Shown here: positions 37,901-45,603 of the stretch, piece by piece
Position numbering within the stretch: position 1 is the first letter of the stretch
Layout of the letters: every line of letters begins with the position of its first letter
Assembly: GCA_963978895.1 (NCBI GenBank)
Contig: OZ022238.1
Span: 34,694,270-34,758,269 of the forward strand
DNA: 64,000 nucleotides
Direction: 5' to 3'
From: Erpobdella octoculata
Lineage: Eukaryota; Annelida; Clitellata; Hirudinida; Erpobdellidae
Program-made: the position numbers and the translations under genes
Notes under the pieces: model-generated
The model's database searches: none
Told to the model about the DNA's origin: nothing
The model's input: only the letters and a program-made list of their open reading frames with translations

Positions 37901-39460
37901 TGATCATTCTATGTTTATGTTTTGGTTTAGTCTGTTTCATAAACTTATTTTTTCAAATTTGTTACATAGAATTGGAATGATTATTTTAGTGTTTCGATAT
38001 CCGTAATTGACCGTAATAGTAGCTCATCTAAGATATATCTTTATAATCTCGATGATATTCTTGGTTGTGTGTGAGTATGTGTGTGCCACCTGTAGTGTGC
38101 ACGACAGTGCCGTAGCCCGTATCGTCTGCAGCTGGAATTCGAAACTTTCTCAGCTTCTTTCTTGCTATTGCTGCTAAGTGCTAACCGCATTCGCCATCGC
38201 CTATAAATAAACACGCTGGGTTTTTTTCACTTTCTTAATTCTTGCATAGAGGCACTTTCTCGTGTTTGTCATCATTATCATGCCGCGTCACCGGGGTCAA
38301 ATCTGGGAGTACTTTGAGGAAGAGACGGTCACGCAGAAAGTCAATGACAAGGATGTAGAAGTAAATCTTGCCAGATGCAAAGACTGCGGGAAACAGTATC
38401 ATTTTAATTTAATCTTAGTAATCTAGTAATCTCAATCTCAGTAATCTGCAATCTATTTCTATCTCCATTGGTTTTTCCACTTTCACTATTGAATTGCCTA
38501 AAAATGTCGTTCTTTTGGTGTGCTAGAAGGTTTTCTACTTTTCAATTACTTGAAAAAATAATTTTAATTTTTTTTTCATCGGCAAGTAAAATCATTTAAT
38601 TAAATTGATAAACTACCGCATAATGCGTACTAAATAAAGTAAATAAATACTTACTATCGGCAGTAGCGTTTTATTTAGAATCTAAATTTAGAAAAATAGA
38701 TGTACCGAAACTAAACAAATGAAACTTATTTCAAGTTGTAAAAAAAAATTAAATTTGGTAAATTTTTTAATATTTAAATATTTATCAGTCGAGATCCCGA
38801 TATCGTATCGTATCGTTATTGGTCGAGGCGTCTCGTATCGTATTGTTTAATTCGAGGCAAATTTCAGAAATTGTATCGTATCGTATCGTTCAAAAAAAAT
38901 AACGAGACGCAGAAGCTTAGCGTGCGCTATCATTTGATTGAAGGCTGTTGCTGTTGTGACGTTTGTAAAATATTAAAACATTTCAAATTTGAGGGAGATA
39001 AACAATCAAATAATTTTAGAATTTCAAAGCTTTTCATCTCGAAAAAATTCTGCTCATATAAAAAAATTTTGGGAGCCGGAGCCGCCAGATATTTTCGGCT
39101 CTGGGTCCGGCTCCGGCTCCCACAAAAATTAGCGGCTCCGCAGCTCTGGCTCGGCTCCGCAAGCCTGATGCTTACGAGACATTTTGACTATGCAAATGGC
39201 TGATTTAGTGACATTTTAAATATCATACCATACCATATCTACCTCTAAAATATTAAAATTACAGTTATTTATATTTAACTATATTGTGATTATTAACATT
39301 ACAGGCAGCCCAGATCTGTTATGCAGTGTTGTGCATATTCTCGTATGTTGCAGCGGGCATGGATCACAAGCCTACGCCGTGTCAAACAGCTTCTGTTCAG
39401 TATAATGCCGTTGATAATAGACCTGTGACAATTTCCATAGCAGGATCAAAGACACACTAG
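2132..39460 (+). CDS. MADD: MADD / Rab3-GEP (DENN-domain GDP/GTP exchange factor), 5'-partial, 29 exons
   Basis: Exchange factor for Rab3-type GTPases and adaptor in TNF-receptor and MAPK signalling; cytosolic/vesicle associated. Exons: 2132-2273, 12352-12510, 12583-12714, 13549-13662, 16970-17050, 17754-17927, 18132-18290, 18409-18628, 18704-18814, 18926-19295, 20165-20288, 21307-21508, 21605-21679, 21783-21839, 22072-22189, 24101-24287, 24547-24735, 25815-25905, 26197-26540, 26618-26771, 26888-27008, 27793-28009, 28076-28183, 29357-29521, 29589-29661, 30376-30482, 32283-32355, 33568-33614, 39305-39460 (TAG). All introns are GT-AG, phases agree, and the total is about 1,422 codons. Recognised blocks are the DENN core ([51 protein letters not shown]), an acidic Ser-rich linker, ENQQFLKE, the WDQ-QFWED block, DEDRLL, the death-domain/PH-like region ([27 protein letters not shown]) and the C-terminal [15 protein letters not shown]. 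The N-terminal ~230 residues lie left of the window. The 3' end of the exon at 18926 is less certain: 19140 has a better donor, but 19295 keeps the phase. Confidence 0.95.
2324..2757 (+). repeat. 21-bp minisatellite (about 20 units) just after a MADD exon
   Basis: Unit tgatatgatgtttgcatgt plus cg or tg. It starts about 50 bp after the donor at 2274. The MADD frame continues without a stop through the whole array, giving repeats of [14 protein letters not shown]; three further frames are open on the minus strand. Consensus splice sites argue that it is intronic. Confidence 0.92.
3270..3700 (+). repeat. Degenerate ~30-bp tandem repeat
   Basis: Recurrent 'ttgttgatgttatgataca' and 'ttggtgttgtcatacaat' motifs over about 430 bp in the long MADD intron. 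Frames within it are artefacts. Confidence 0.6.
4675..4809 (+). other. Candidate cassette exon or orphan exon in the long MADD intron
   Basis: A 135-bp open stretch (45 codons) has a pyrimidine-rich acceptor (ccattccttcag) and a consensus donor (CCT|GTAAGT). The encoded peptide contains [11 protein letters not shown] and [17 protein letters not shown] and looks like real protein. Its phase is 0-0, the same as the flanking MADD exons, so inclusion would keep the frame. MADD proteins I know have no insert here. It may instead be a stray exon from another gene. Confidence 0.35.
4988..5390 (-). mobile_element. LINE 3' remnant with (TTGA)n tail
   Basis: Plus-strand (TCAA)n covers 4988-5092. Read on the minus strand, the stretch 5390-5093 upstream of it encodes [23 protein letters not shown] sequence, similar to the end of CR1/L2-type ORF2 proteins, whose 3' ends often carry such tetranucleotide repeats. 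Short and frameshifted, so tentative. Confidence 0.4.
6613..7914. mobile_element. hAT-type element nested in the RTE LINE
   Basis: A perfect 8-bp duplication TATCCCGG (6605-6612, 7915-7922). Ends CAGTGTTGG and, read from the right, CAGTGTTGTTCGG, with subterminal AAGTACT/AAGTAAAAGTA repeats on both sides. The LINE C-terminal frame stops at the left border and resumes at the right. Inside is a four-unit 18-bp repeat (CGTCAAAACGGCCCC) at 7083-7146. No transposase recognised. Confidence 0.9.
10860..11020. repeat. Two ~72-bp direct repeats in the RTE 5' region
   Basis: 'aaatcagggtttyccttcc', 'ctagat', 'tgccctccc' and 'gttaacgaaccccatctgtc' occur twice in a row. On the element's strand they precede the coding part, like the tandem 5' UTR units of some LINEs. 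Confidence 0.7.
11215..12351. other. MADD intron sequence right of the RTE
   Basis: AT-rich. A word 'tttcattaaatagaat' at 11215 also occurs at 6299, on the other side of the RTE insertion. Otherwise nothing recognised until the acceptor at 12350. Confidence 0.5.
12770..13471. mobile_element. Old hAT-type element, possibly with a second nested hAT end
   Basis: Ends CAGTGATGGGCAAA and, read from the right, CAGTGGTGGGCAAA. Flanks GGTACATC and GGCTGTACATC suggest a decayed 8-bp duplication. At 12925 a Charlie-like hAT start CAGGGCTATTCAACTAGCGG appears inside it, without a clear partner. No intact coding sequence. Confidence 0.6.
13806..14236 (+). repeat. 27-bp minisatellite, block 1
   Basis: About 16 units of ccttccaccatctttatagt plus acttatt in a MADD intron, some with gcacc in place of ccacc. 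Because 27 is divisible by 3 and the unit lacks stops in several frames, long artefactual open frames appear on both strands. Confidence 0.95.
14237..14904. mobile_element. hAT-type MITE inside a 27-bp minisatellite
   Basis: An 8-bp TTTGCACC repeat flanks it (14229-14236, 14905-14912). Ends CAGGGGCGGCGCCAGG and, read from the right, CAGGCGCGGCGCTGGG, then G-runs. The 8 bases also occur in the minisatellite unit, so the duplication alone is weak evidence, but ends and spacing agree with hAT. No coding capacity. Confidence 0.75.
14905..15243 (+). repeat. 27-bp minisatellite, block 2 with 108-bp higher-order unit
   Basis: Same monomer as block 1, but variants alternate in a fixed order of four: gcacc/Atag, ccacc/Gtag, ccacc/Atag, ccacc/Gtag. 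The order repeats about three times. Confidence 0.9.
15490..15985 (+). repeat. Irregular tandem repeat split by a SINE
   Basis: Recurring 'gaaatataactgatacaaca' and 'gaatgaatgcaatatg' units on both sides of the SINE at 15583-15840. Confidence 0.7.
15583..15840 (+). mobile_element. tRNA-derived SINE (family B) with L2-like tail
   Basis: A tRNA-like head with box A TGGTCTAGTGGTA and box B GGTTCGATTCC is followed by a body with 'ccttgagcaagaaactaact'. The tail GGCGCTATATAAATTCATCA and (ATT)n resembles tails shared with L2-type LINEs. It interrupts a local tandem repeat containing 'acataattgaatgaatg'. tRNA identity of the head was not resolved. Confidence 0.8.
16530..16905 (+). repeat. Dispersed repeat, copy 1
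   Basis: Begins near 'tgcatgcaggtgcatatctg' and later has 'cccaacgcttttatatttcg' and 'agaaagtttggtt'. A second, diverged copy is at 29790-30335. No coding capacity; class unknown. Confidence 0.7.
17972..18107 (+). repeat. 15-bp tandem repeat (tatatgcagttattg)
   Basis: About nine imperfect units in the short intron before the exon at 18132; the intron seems to have grown through them. Confidence 0.8.
18827..18871. repeat. (TA)n microsatellite
   Basis: About 22 TA units in the short intron between MADD exons 18814 and 18926, starting 13 bp after the donor. Confidence 0.95.
19296..20164. other. MADD intron, nothing recognised
   Basis: Unique-looking AT-rich intron sequence. Confidence 0.5.
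20289..21306. other. MADD intron, nothing recognised
   Basis: AT-rich intron with a small ctccctccctcactcactca patch near 20645. No element identified. Confidence 0.5.
22176..22235 (+). repeat. MADD: 49-bp tandem duplication spanning a MADD exon end
   Basis: AATTCACAACACAGGTGAAT begins at 22176 (the exon's last 14 bp plus the GTGAAT donor) and begins again at 22225. The second copy is split by the Harbinger-type element and resumes at 23446. The first copy is the functional exon end, because its phase joins the ENQQFLKE exon. Confidence 0.8.
22239..23442. mobile_element. PIF/Harbinger-type non-autonomous element
   Basis: 13-bp perfect inverted termini GGGCCGTATGCAT with 3-bp CAG duplications (22236-22238, 23443-23445). 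Harbinger elements of this kind are known to duplicate CWG or TWA trinucleotides. The subterminal 'agctactcgc'/'gcgctactcggg' words are also inverted. The 1.2-kb interior shows no transposase. It lies in a MADD intron, within the second copy of a 49-bp tandem duplication that includes a splice donor. Confidence 0.85.
23446..24100. other. MADD intron right of the Harbinger-type element
   Basis: Contains a segment (23515-23720) with 'ccagtttttgccggtcgatg' and 'accagttttcactggtacca' words that looks like a degenerate transposon end, but boundaries could not be set. Confidence 0.35.
24783..25078 (+). repeat. 49-bp tandem repeat, six units
   Basis: Unit 'tgtattattttatttgtgac' then 'atattatcacacttgttctg' and 'tatcaatgc', in a MADD intron. 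Units differ by few bases. Confidence 0.9.
25285..25552 (+). repeat. 27-bp minisatellite, about ten units
   Basis: Unit 'tcaggtttacatgtgacctt' plus 'gtgatat'. Open frames on both strands are artefacts of a unit divisible by three. Confidence 0.93.
25949..26103 (-). mobile_element. tRNA-derived SINE (family A), reverse orientation
   Basis: Read on the minus strand from 26103: GGCGGTGGTGGCTAAGCGGT, AAAGCGTTCGCC, box B GGCGGTTCGAATC, then the body 'actggcgtcaccatcgtagc' and 'cccttaagcaaggagtt'. Same family as 35496-35700. It lies in a MADD intron, opposite to MADD transcription. Confidence 0.75.
27230..27740 (+). repeat. 32-bp minisatellite, ~16 units
   Basis: Unit 'atgagtggttgtaatacatg' plus 'aatatcacaaat'. 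The left part is older and more diverged; the middle is nearly homogeneous. In the intron before the exon at 27793. Confidence 0.93.
28390..29070. repeat. Degenerate repeat region with G-runs
   Basis: Several diverged ~75-100-bp units with 'ccctggattcgt', 'ttgtcttcaa', poly-T stretches and G-runs. Possibly a decayed MITE cluster; boundaries unclear. Confidence 0.4.
29790..30335 (+). repeat. Dispersed repeat, copy 2
   Basis: Same order of landmarks as at 16530: 'tgcatgcaggtgtatatccg', 'gcctaacgcttttatctttc', 'aaaaagtttggtt' and 'ttttagtacat'. It has an extra ~150 bp in the middle. Lies in another MADD intron. Confidence 0.7.
30483..32282. other. MADD intron with two long (TA)n tracts
   Basis: AT-rich intron. 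(TA)n at 31089-31162 and 31844-31933, 35-45 units each. Nothing else recognised. Confidence 0.8.
32870..33265 (+). mobile_element. RTE-type LINE 3' end or derived SINE with (ATG)n tail
   Basis: The words 'gtaaaaggcgactaaaggga' and 'ggaagggcatccgggtaaaa' are typical of the 3' part of RTE LINEs. The segment ends in AAAATAAATGATGATG with an eight-unit TGA repeat. No RT is present, so it is a 5'-truncated copy or an RTE-derived SINE. Confidence 0.65.
34038..34814 (+). pseudogene. 5'-truncated CR1/L2/I-group LINE, reverse-transcriptase C-terminal region
   Basis: A 229-codon open frame (34038-34724) with [61 protein letters not shown] and [13 protein letters not shown], typical of the region after the RT domain in CR1/L2-like LINEs. 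A short 3' tail and a poly(A) run (34798-34814) follow. The open frame without damage suggests a fairly recent insertion. It lacks endonuclease and the RT catalytic core. Confidence 0.85.
35496..35700 (+). mobile_element. tRNA-derived SINE (family A)
   Basis: The head GGCGCTGGTGGCATAGCGGT is followed by GAGCGTTCGCC and a box-B-like GGCAGTTCGAGCC, then a non-tRNA body ('actggcgtcactcccttaag'). The same head and body occur in reverse at 25949-26103. Differences between copies suggest old inserts. It is not a functional tRNA. Confidence 0.75.
36778..39167. mobile_element. hAT-type element in last MADD intron (outer copy of a nested pair)
   Basis: An exact 8-bp duplication ATGCTTAC flanks it (36770-36777, 39168-39175). 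The ends are inverted repeats beginning CAGGCTTGCGGAGCCG, followed by repeated CCGGCTCCGGCTCC words on both sides. No transposase of its own is evident. It is split by the element at 37379-38919. Confidence 0.88.
37379..38919 (+). mobile_element. hAT-type element nested in another hAT, with BED zinc-finger remnant
   Basis: Flanked by an exact 8-bp GCGTGCGC duplication (37371-37378, 38920-38927). Termini TAAGCATCTGCGTC at the left and TAAGCTTCTGCGTC read from the right, then ATCGTATCGT-rich inverted sequence. A BED-finger start is encoded at 38281-38404 (IWEYFEEE then [10 protein letters not shown]), the usual N-terminus of hAT transposases. The frame breaks before the His pair, so only a remnant remains. 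Confidence 0.88.
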
Positions 39461-39775
39461 CTTTTATTTATAGTTGTCATTCCTGAAAAGGTTCATTGTG
39501 TAGATTAAGTTATGCTGAATCCTCCTCATTCCACTGCAGAGAATCATGCTTCTAATCCATTTTCCAAATAATATTTTGTTAGTTATGTAAATATCGTCAA
39601 GACCGATAACATTCCATTGCGTGTTATTACACGTTTCGAATTATAATGTACGAATGCCTTACACTCACTCCAGCATTAGTTTAAATTTTTAGCAATTGTT
39701 GCATGTTTCACTATATTTAATTTTATTAGCAGTTATAAAAAATACATAGTGATAATAAAGTCAAAAAGAATTAAA
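39461..39775 (+). other. MADD: MADD 3' UTR with polyadenylation signal
   Basis: AT-rich non-coding sequence after the MADD stop codon. An AATAAA hexamer at 39754-39759 is the best polyadenylation signal. It lies only about 80 bp from the stop codon of the convergent MFSD1 gene. The exact cleavage site cannot be read from sequence. Confidence 0.6.
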
Positions 39776-39838
39776 TGTTTTCAATTATACAATTTGATTA
39801 TTTAAAAATGAAGAAAAAAAGGATTACATTGCAGTCAG

Positions 39839-42800
39839 TCAAAAAAAAAAAGGAATGATGAGATCACAGATCTTACTGGACTTCTTGGTATTCATCTCTG
39901 AAAATAAATAAAATTAGCCAATGTTAATACTTATATGCAGTTCAACAACTACCACTGAAACACATAATTGCTAAATTGCGAATACATCGGGTGCTACTTT
40001 TTGAGGCAAGGTCAACATAGTGCCAGGAACAGCTCACATGTATGGAATCAGTTACCTGTCACTTGCTGGAATCTGCCAGACTCATTTCTCTCAGATGATG
40101 TAAAACATAAAACTCATTTTACACATCTAAGATACGGAAGGCCCATTTGTGACTATTTCCCTATCAGAATATATTTATTTTATATTAAATCAAAAACATA
40201 CTTCAATTGGGAGAGTTTCCTCATTTTTGCTGATGCATTTAATGTTCCACCTGAAATAAGTTTTTAAGAAAATTACAACCAAGTACTTTTATCATCAAAA
40301 TGTTCATCAAATTTAAATATTACCTTGAGCTTTGTCGACAAGATAGAGTGCAATACTCAGGATGAGTGCCACTGAAAGGAATTGAATATTAATTAATCGA
40401 AAATTTTTATAGCACATCACACTGAACTTAATGGCAATCAACTAAGAAGCAGCAGCCAATTATGGATGTTTTACAACAAGGTTTATTTAATGTATCCTAT
40501 TTAGTCCATGTTAGAAATACAGTATTTTTTGTTGTCATCTCAATTTGTTAGAATTATTAGATAGGAAAGCTAGCATGTTCTCGTAGTTAAGTAACATGTT
40601 TTTATTAGATGTTACCATGGTCACCACACTTGAACTATCTATGTAGATAAAATGCTGTAATATTGGTCTATTAATTATAACAGATTTAAAGGAAAACATA
40701 CCACAAAGTGACAGTAGGAAAAACACTTCAAGGAACAGATATCCCTTAGCATCAACAATCTTTCCTGCAACTATTACTGCAATGGCAATACCCAGGTTTT
40801 GAATAGACTGCATTCTGTATAAAAAATTTATCTGTTATGTGATATCACAGAATGACTCAATCAACAGATGAAATAAAATAAATCTGCTTACATTCCATAT
40901 GCCGTTCCTATTTGCTTTTGTGGAACAATCAACGCTACAAGTGGCCACAGGGCACTTGCAAGTATTGAGTATGCCAGTCCCATGATGACCTAAAGATTCA
41001 AAAAAATTAATAAAGCAGGGTAAGATTGATGTATTGAAGAACCATGCAAGAAAATAGTTCAGCAAAACAGCAGGCTGTTGTAATAAAAGAAAACCCTGAA
41101 ATTTACCACGGGGATGTAAGGCGTGTAGAAGGTGAATGCGAGTGCACCGTGACAGAAAAGTGTGACAAGTACTCCAACGAGAATCCACATGACATTCTTG
41201 CCAGTCCGGTCGATACAGAAGCCAGTGAAGGGCGAGATGCAAGCAGCTAAGATGTAAATCAGGCTACAAAAATTTTAAGCATGTATTAGTAAATATAAAA
41301 CATGTTTCAATGATAACAACAATCCATAATCATTATTCAGTTTTTAATTATTATGAAAATACATAAAAGTACAAGAAAAACGTCTAACCTGTTGGCCAAG
41401 CTAGCCTGATCGTGTGTCATCTCGAATTTGTTTTCATAAAATACCCTTAAAAGATTTAAATTAATCAGGTTAACTAAAATAGTAAATTAATATGCTGAAT
41501 CAGCACAACTGATGGGGCTGAATTTTTTTTCTTTAATTTTAACTTGTGTGCTGCTGATGTATATCAAACAGCTGATTAGTTATCAAACACACTTTGCATT
41601 TTATATATTAGCATAATAATTAGATGTTTGGCTTCATAAAAGGGCTGTATAGAAACCCTTTTTTGAGAAATCACAAGATAAAAACATATGATCTGCAAAT
41701 TGCTAGCTAATCAATAAAAACTCACAATCCAAGACTTATAAACGGGAACACGGCCACATAAAATGTAACACATATGCCACATAGGATCCACAGAGATGCA
41801 CTGAACTTGGTCATCTCCAGCAATCCACGAAGACTGAAACCTTCATCTGTAAAATAATTTACCAATAACAGGACTCTAGAATATATTTCCATTACTTGCA
41901 ACTAAATTACAAACCATTTAATAATTTAATAAAAATAATCTACATACTTTAATACATAACTTTACCTGTCCATATTGCTTTGGAAATATTTCCTTCCATA
42001 ATTTATAATTATTTGCAAAAATATATTGAGATATACTCAACATTTCAATAAAGACCAATGTTTGAATATAATTTCTGTTAAAATATGTTAAAATTATATT
42101 AAAATAATCTTACCATTTTTCTGGTTATGAGATTCTGTCTTGTGAACTATTCTTTTAGCTCTTTTGTCAAAAAATCCCATGACAAATGCACAAACAAGAG
42201 AGAAAACACAAACACAAGCACCTGTTAAGTTCAATTTTAAATATTGAATAACATCAATAAATTAGAAGTAACTAAATTTTTGAGATAATAAATTAAATTT
42301 TGCTGATTCAAATTAACCAAATCACTCTAATTGTAAGTGTTTTGGACTTCTCTGCAGCTTTGAAAATAACAATACTTAAGTATTTTAATTAATTAAGCCT
42401 AGTGAGAAAAAATTGTGCAATAATTTGTACAGTCATTTTGAAACACTTACCGATCATCAGAGTTACGCCAAGACATTGATGTCCATGAAAGGTTTTACTG
42501 ACACCATCATATATTGGTTTCAATGACACCATTGCAACTGTGCTACCCTGTTTTGTTAAAATGAACATATTGTTTATCAGTAAATTATAGCTAATATTAA
42601 AAATATTATGATTCAATGTACATACCACTCTTGAGAAACTCAACTGAAGTCCAAAAACCATGTTCAGTGCTTTTCCATGAAACCAATTAACAGCATAAGC
42701 ATTCTGTGCCACTGCCAGATTTTCTCCTCCAAGTCTATGAATGAAATGAAATAATGAAAGCAAATTTCACATTTACAAGTTAATATAATTTTTTTCTACA

Positions 42801-43776
42801 AGAATCAAAAACTCTTATGTCGTACCCGAAAATGAATCTTCCAAGACACATCACTGCATATGAATTTAGAAAAGCTCCAAGGGCAAACACACCCTGTTAA
42901 CAAAACAACATTAAAATACTAATTTCAATACTAAAATTCCCTCCAATATTCGTCATATGTATGGTCTGGAAATGTGAAATAAATGAATACTGACCTGTCC
43001 AATAGTAACCACCAATGAAAATATGATGGAACCCCAACATACTCCAAATACTTTGTCAATCAACAGTCCTCCAAAAAAACACAAAATAACATTTGGCCAT
43101 GAGTATAATGAGTAGAACATCACATACTCTGAAGTACTCAACTCCATATCTTTTATGATTTTGTCTTGCAATGCACCAGGGGAATCATAGCAAAAATAGC
43201 TGCCTGAAAATTAAAAAAAACTTAATGTAATCATGTCAAAGTTTGTGTGATTAGCAAGCAAGAAAGTCAATATGCTCCAATCAGCAATAAGCAAAAACTA
43301 GATTGTCAACAGTGACAATGTGGCATTGGAATAAAATTTCAGCTCTGTAGATATTGAAAATTAGCAGGCCCTGTATGGACCCATGAAATCAGTGAAATCA
43401 TAGTATGCAACTAAAAAGCAAGCAGTCAGCTTAACTTATATTATGACTTAAAACCAGTTTATGAAGGTTTGGTCTGTCGATTACTAAAAAGCTAATAAGC
43501 CATATTTTTAAATTTGAATCCCTTGTCCTAAAATAATTATTTATATTTTTATTGAATACCTACCTGGCAACGACTAAATAAATAAGCAAAAAAATTACCA
43601 AATGACAAGAAGCACATAAAGATCAAAAGCAGATATTTATGCAGCCAACGTCTTGGATCACAGGCCAGAGATCCTGGAGAAAAGTCTTCATATCCATCAT
43701 TTTCTTTGTTTTCAACTTCACTTTTTGGTCTCAAACATTCTCGTTCTGAATCTCTTTCAACGTCATCCATGGTCAT
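39839..43776 (-). CDS. MFSD1: MFSD1-like lysosomal major-facilitator transporter, complete, 13 coding exons
   Basis: Twelve-helix MFS transporter of lysosomes, known in vertebrates as a dipeptide exporter. Coding exons, 5' to 3' on the minus strand: 43776-43599, 43203-42995, 42893-42826, 42734-42626, 42547-42451, 42221-42114, 41846-41726, 41445-41389, 41263-41107, 40989-40892, 40814-40702, 40371-40324, 39897-39839 (TGA). All splice sites are GT-AG, phases agree, and the total is 473 codons, close to vertebrate MFSD1 (about 465). Family hallmarks are CYDSPGALQDKI, SWPNVILCFFGGLLIDKVFG, GGENLAVAQNAYAV, NMVFGLQLSFSR, IDRTGKNVMWIL, LASALWPLVALIVP, GTAYG, MQSIQNLGIAIAVIVAGKI and GYLFLEVFF. The N-terminus is an acidic cytosolic tail of about 45 residues. 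A second Met lies two codons downstream (43770). The last few codons run into a poly-T tract, so the C-terminus is the least certain part. Confidence 0.93.
40372..40701. other. MFSD1 intron, nothing recognised
   Basis: Intron between the last two full MFSD1 exons; only unremarkable AT-rich sequence. Confidence 0.5.
43204..43598. other. MFSD1 first coding intron, nothing recognised
   Basis: AT-rich intron sequence without repeats or exons seen. Confidence 0.5.
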
Positions 43777-44330
43777 CTGATAACACCGCCGATAACTAAC
43801 AGATTGTAAAATTCAGGTCACACCACAAGAAGGTGGAAAAACTCACATGACAATCTATGTTGCAGAGATATATATATATATATATATATTGCGAAGTATA
43901 AACAATAACAAAGACAAATAAGGCAAACAAATAGTACAAAATGTTATATCTATGCAGTTATTTAATTTATGTTCTTAAACTTATAAAAACTAGTAAAACA
44001 TATAAAACTATTTAAAATTAAAATTATTAAAGTAGTTTTTTATAATACAAAAAATATTATTTATTTGTTCACTTTTATTTGTGTTTTTGATATTATTTTT
44101 GTTTTGTAGAAGCACCAGTTTAGTTGAGCCGAAAAGAATTTGAGTATCAATACTTTACTTTCGCTTGTTTCGTTATATTGCCATAGCTGTTGTCATTGCG
44201 TTGCAGTAAATGGTTTGTCATTTGATGTGTTTTACTACCATTTTAGTATTGGGCTAGTCCCGCTGTCGCTGGAACCAGCTGGGCTGGCTAGGCTGGCTAA
44301 AAGGCAAAAGGCCAGGCTTATCTGATAATG
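43777..44330. other. MFSD1: Upstream region of MFSD1
   Basis: 5' flank/UTR of MFSD1 (minus strand). It contains a short (TA)n run at 43869-43889 and AT-rich sequence. No TATA box or initiator could be singled out with any confidence, and no other gene is visible. Confidence 0.4.
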
Positions 44331-44375
44331 TCCTACATTCAGCCATGATAAACCTTATCATGGCTGAATGTAGGA
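44331..44375. repeat. Perfect 21-bp inverted repeat with 3-bp spacer
   Basis: The arms 44331-44351 and 44355-44375 are exact reverse complements (core CATTCAGCCATGATAA / TTATCATGGCTGAATG), spacer ACC. It lies about 560 bp upstream of the MFSD1 start codon, on the side from which MFSD1 is transcribed, and its last 3 bp overlap the end of the TIR element at 44373. Confidence 0.9.
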
Positions 44376-44655
44376 AATTTGGTGTCTACCTGAGTTGCCT
44401 ACCTCCGAGTTGCCGACCGCAAATGACGTATCAACCTGCCGACCGATGTTTTTTAAGATCGTACTAAGTTGCCGACCTCGTCAAAAAATTTTCTATTTTA
44501 TTTTTTATTTTTAGCTAATAGAATCGTTCAAAAATAACGAATCATTTAAATAATCCAACTGAGACTAAAAAGAATCGTTCAATCTTATTTGGTTCATTTA
44601 CATAATTAGCGTGGAGGCGGAGCTCAAAGAACTTGCAAAGAAAAGTAGGAAATAG

Positions 44656-44728
<73 letters not shown>

Positions 44729-44966
44729 TTTAGTTTATTTACATTAACTCATTCTTTTAACAAAAATATTATTGCTGTAGTATAAAATTATAAATGAATT
44801 GTATTATTATTATTATTATTATTATTTAAATACAAAATAACAAAGAGTTGTTTTTATTTTCTTGGTGGTCGGCAACTTCATACGCTTTGATAAAACGCTG
44901 TTCGGCAAGTTCGACGTTATTGGCGAAAATCGATGGTCGGCAACTCGGTACGGCACCGGAAATTTC
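44373..44966. mobile_element. Small TIR element (MITE-like), superfamily unknown
   Basis: The left end GGAAATTTGGTGTC is followed by GAGTTGCC and GAGTTGCCGACC. The right end read backwards gives GGAAATTTCCGGTGCC and then ACCGAGTTGCCGACC. The middle is AT-rich with (TA)n at 44660-44726. No coding potential and no clear target duplication. Confidence 0.6.
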
Positions 44967-45599
44967 CCCCCCCCCCAAATGATTAGGTCGATTAGGACCA
45001 TTAGGTGGACTGACTCTAAAATTTAGAGTCTAAATGTATGGGTGAAGCTAGCCAGATTGGAAATAAATTTCATTTTTTAAAAAGAAAATATCGGTAATAG
45101 AAGACACAGGTCTTTTAAACTATGAAATGCACTCAAATTCAATACACCTTCACTAAGTCAGAAGAAATCAATTTGTTTCTAAACTATCTAAACGTAGACA
45201 ATAGATAGTCACAGGGCAGGTGCACTGCGGATGTTATACAACACATACGTCATACACACAGCATTCTATAGCACTGAGTAGAGACGGGTACTGAATGGCT
45301 ACTGTACTGAACGGCCACTGAGGTTTTTAATAAGAAAAAAGTTTTTAAGTTCACAATTTTATTTTTAGAATGTGTATTTATATGTCTTCTTTATTTTGTG
45401 TGCTTTGTGTATCTCTTTTAAAAATTGTGCAGCTTTTTATGTTTTCTAACATTATAAAAATGGTGACATTTGATTTAAAATGCTCATGCAACTCAGTAAC
45501 TATCTAGTATCAAATTAATATTTAAAGTGTGACGTTTCTAGTGTTTTTTTATATGAAACTTAAAAAAACTCGTAACTGTACATCCACTTTTAATATTTA
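44967..45599. other. Intergenic sequence, nothing recognised
   Basis: AT-rich unique-looking DNA between the small TIR element and the piggyBac copy. No gene, repeat unit or RNA was recognised. Confidence 0.5.
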
Positions 45600-45603
45600 T
45601 TAA

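Noticed and set aside
39968..40267. 99-codon plus-strand open frame
   Set aside because: Lies in an MFSD1 intron, no family resemblance, no splice context.
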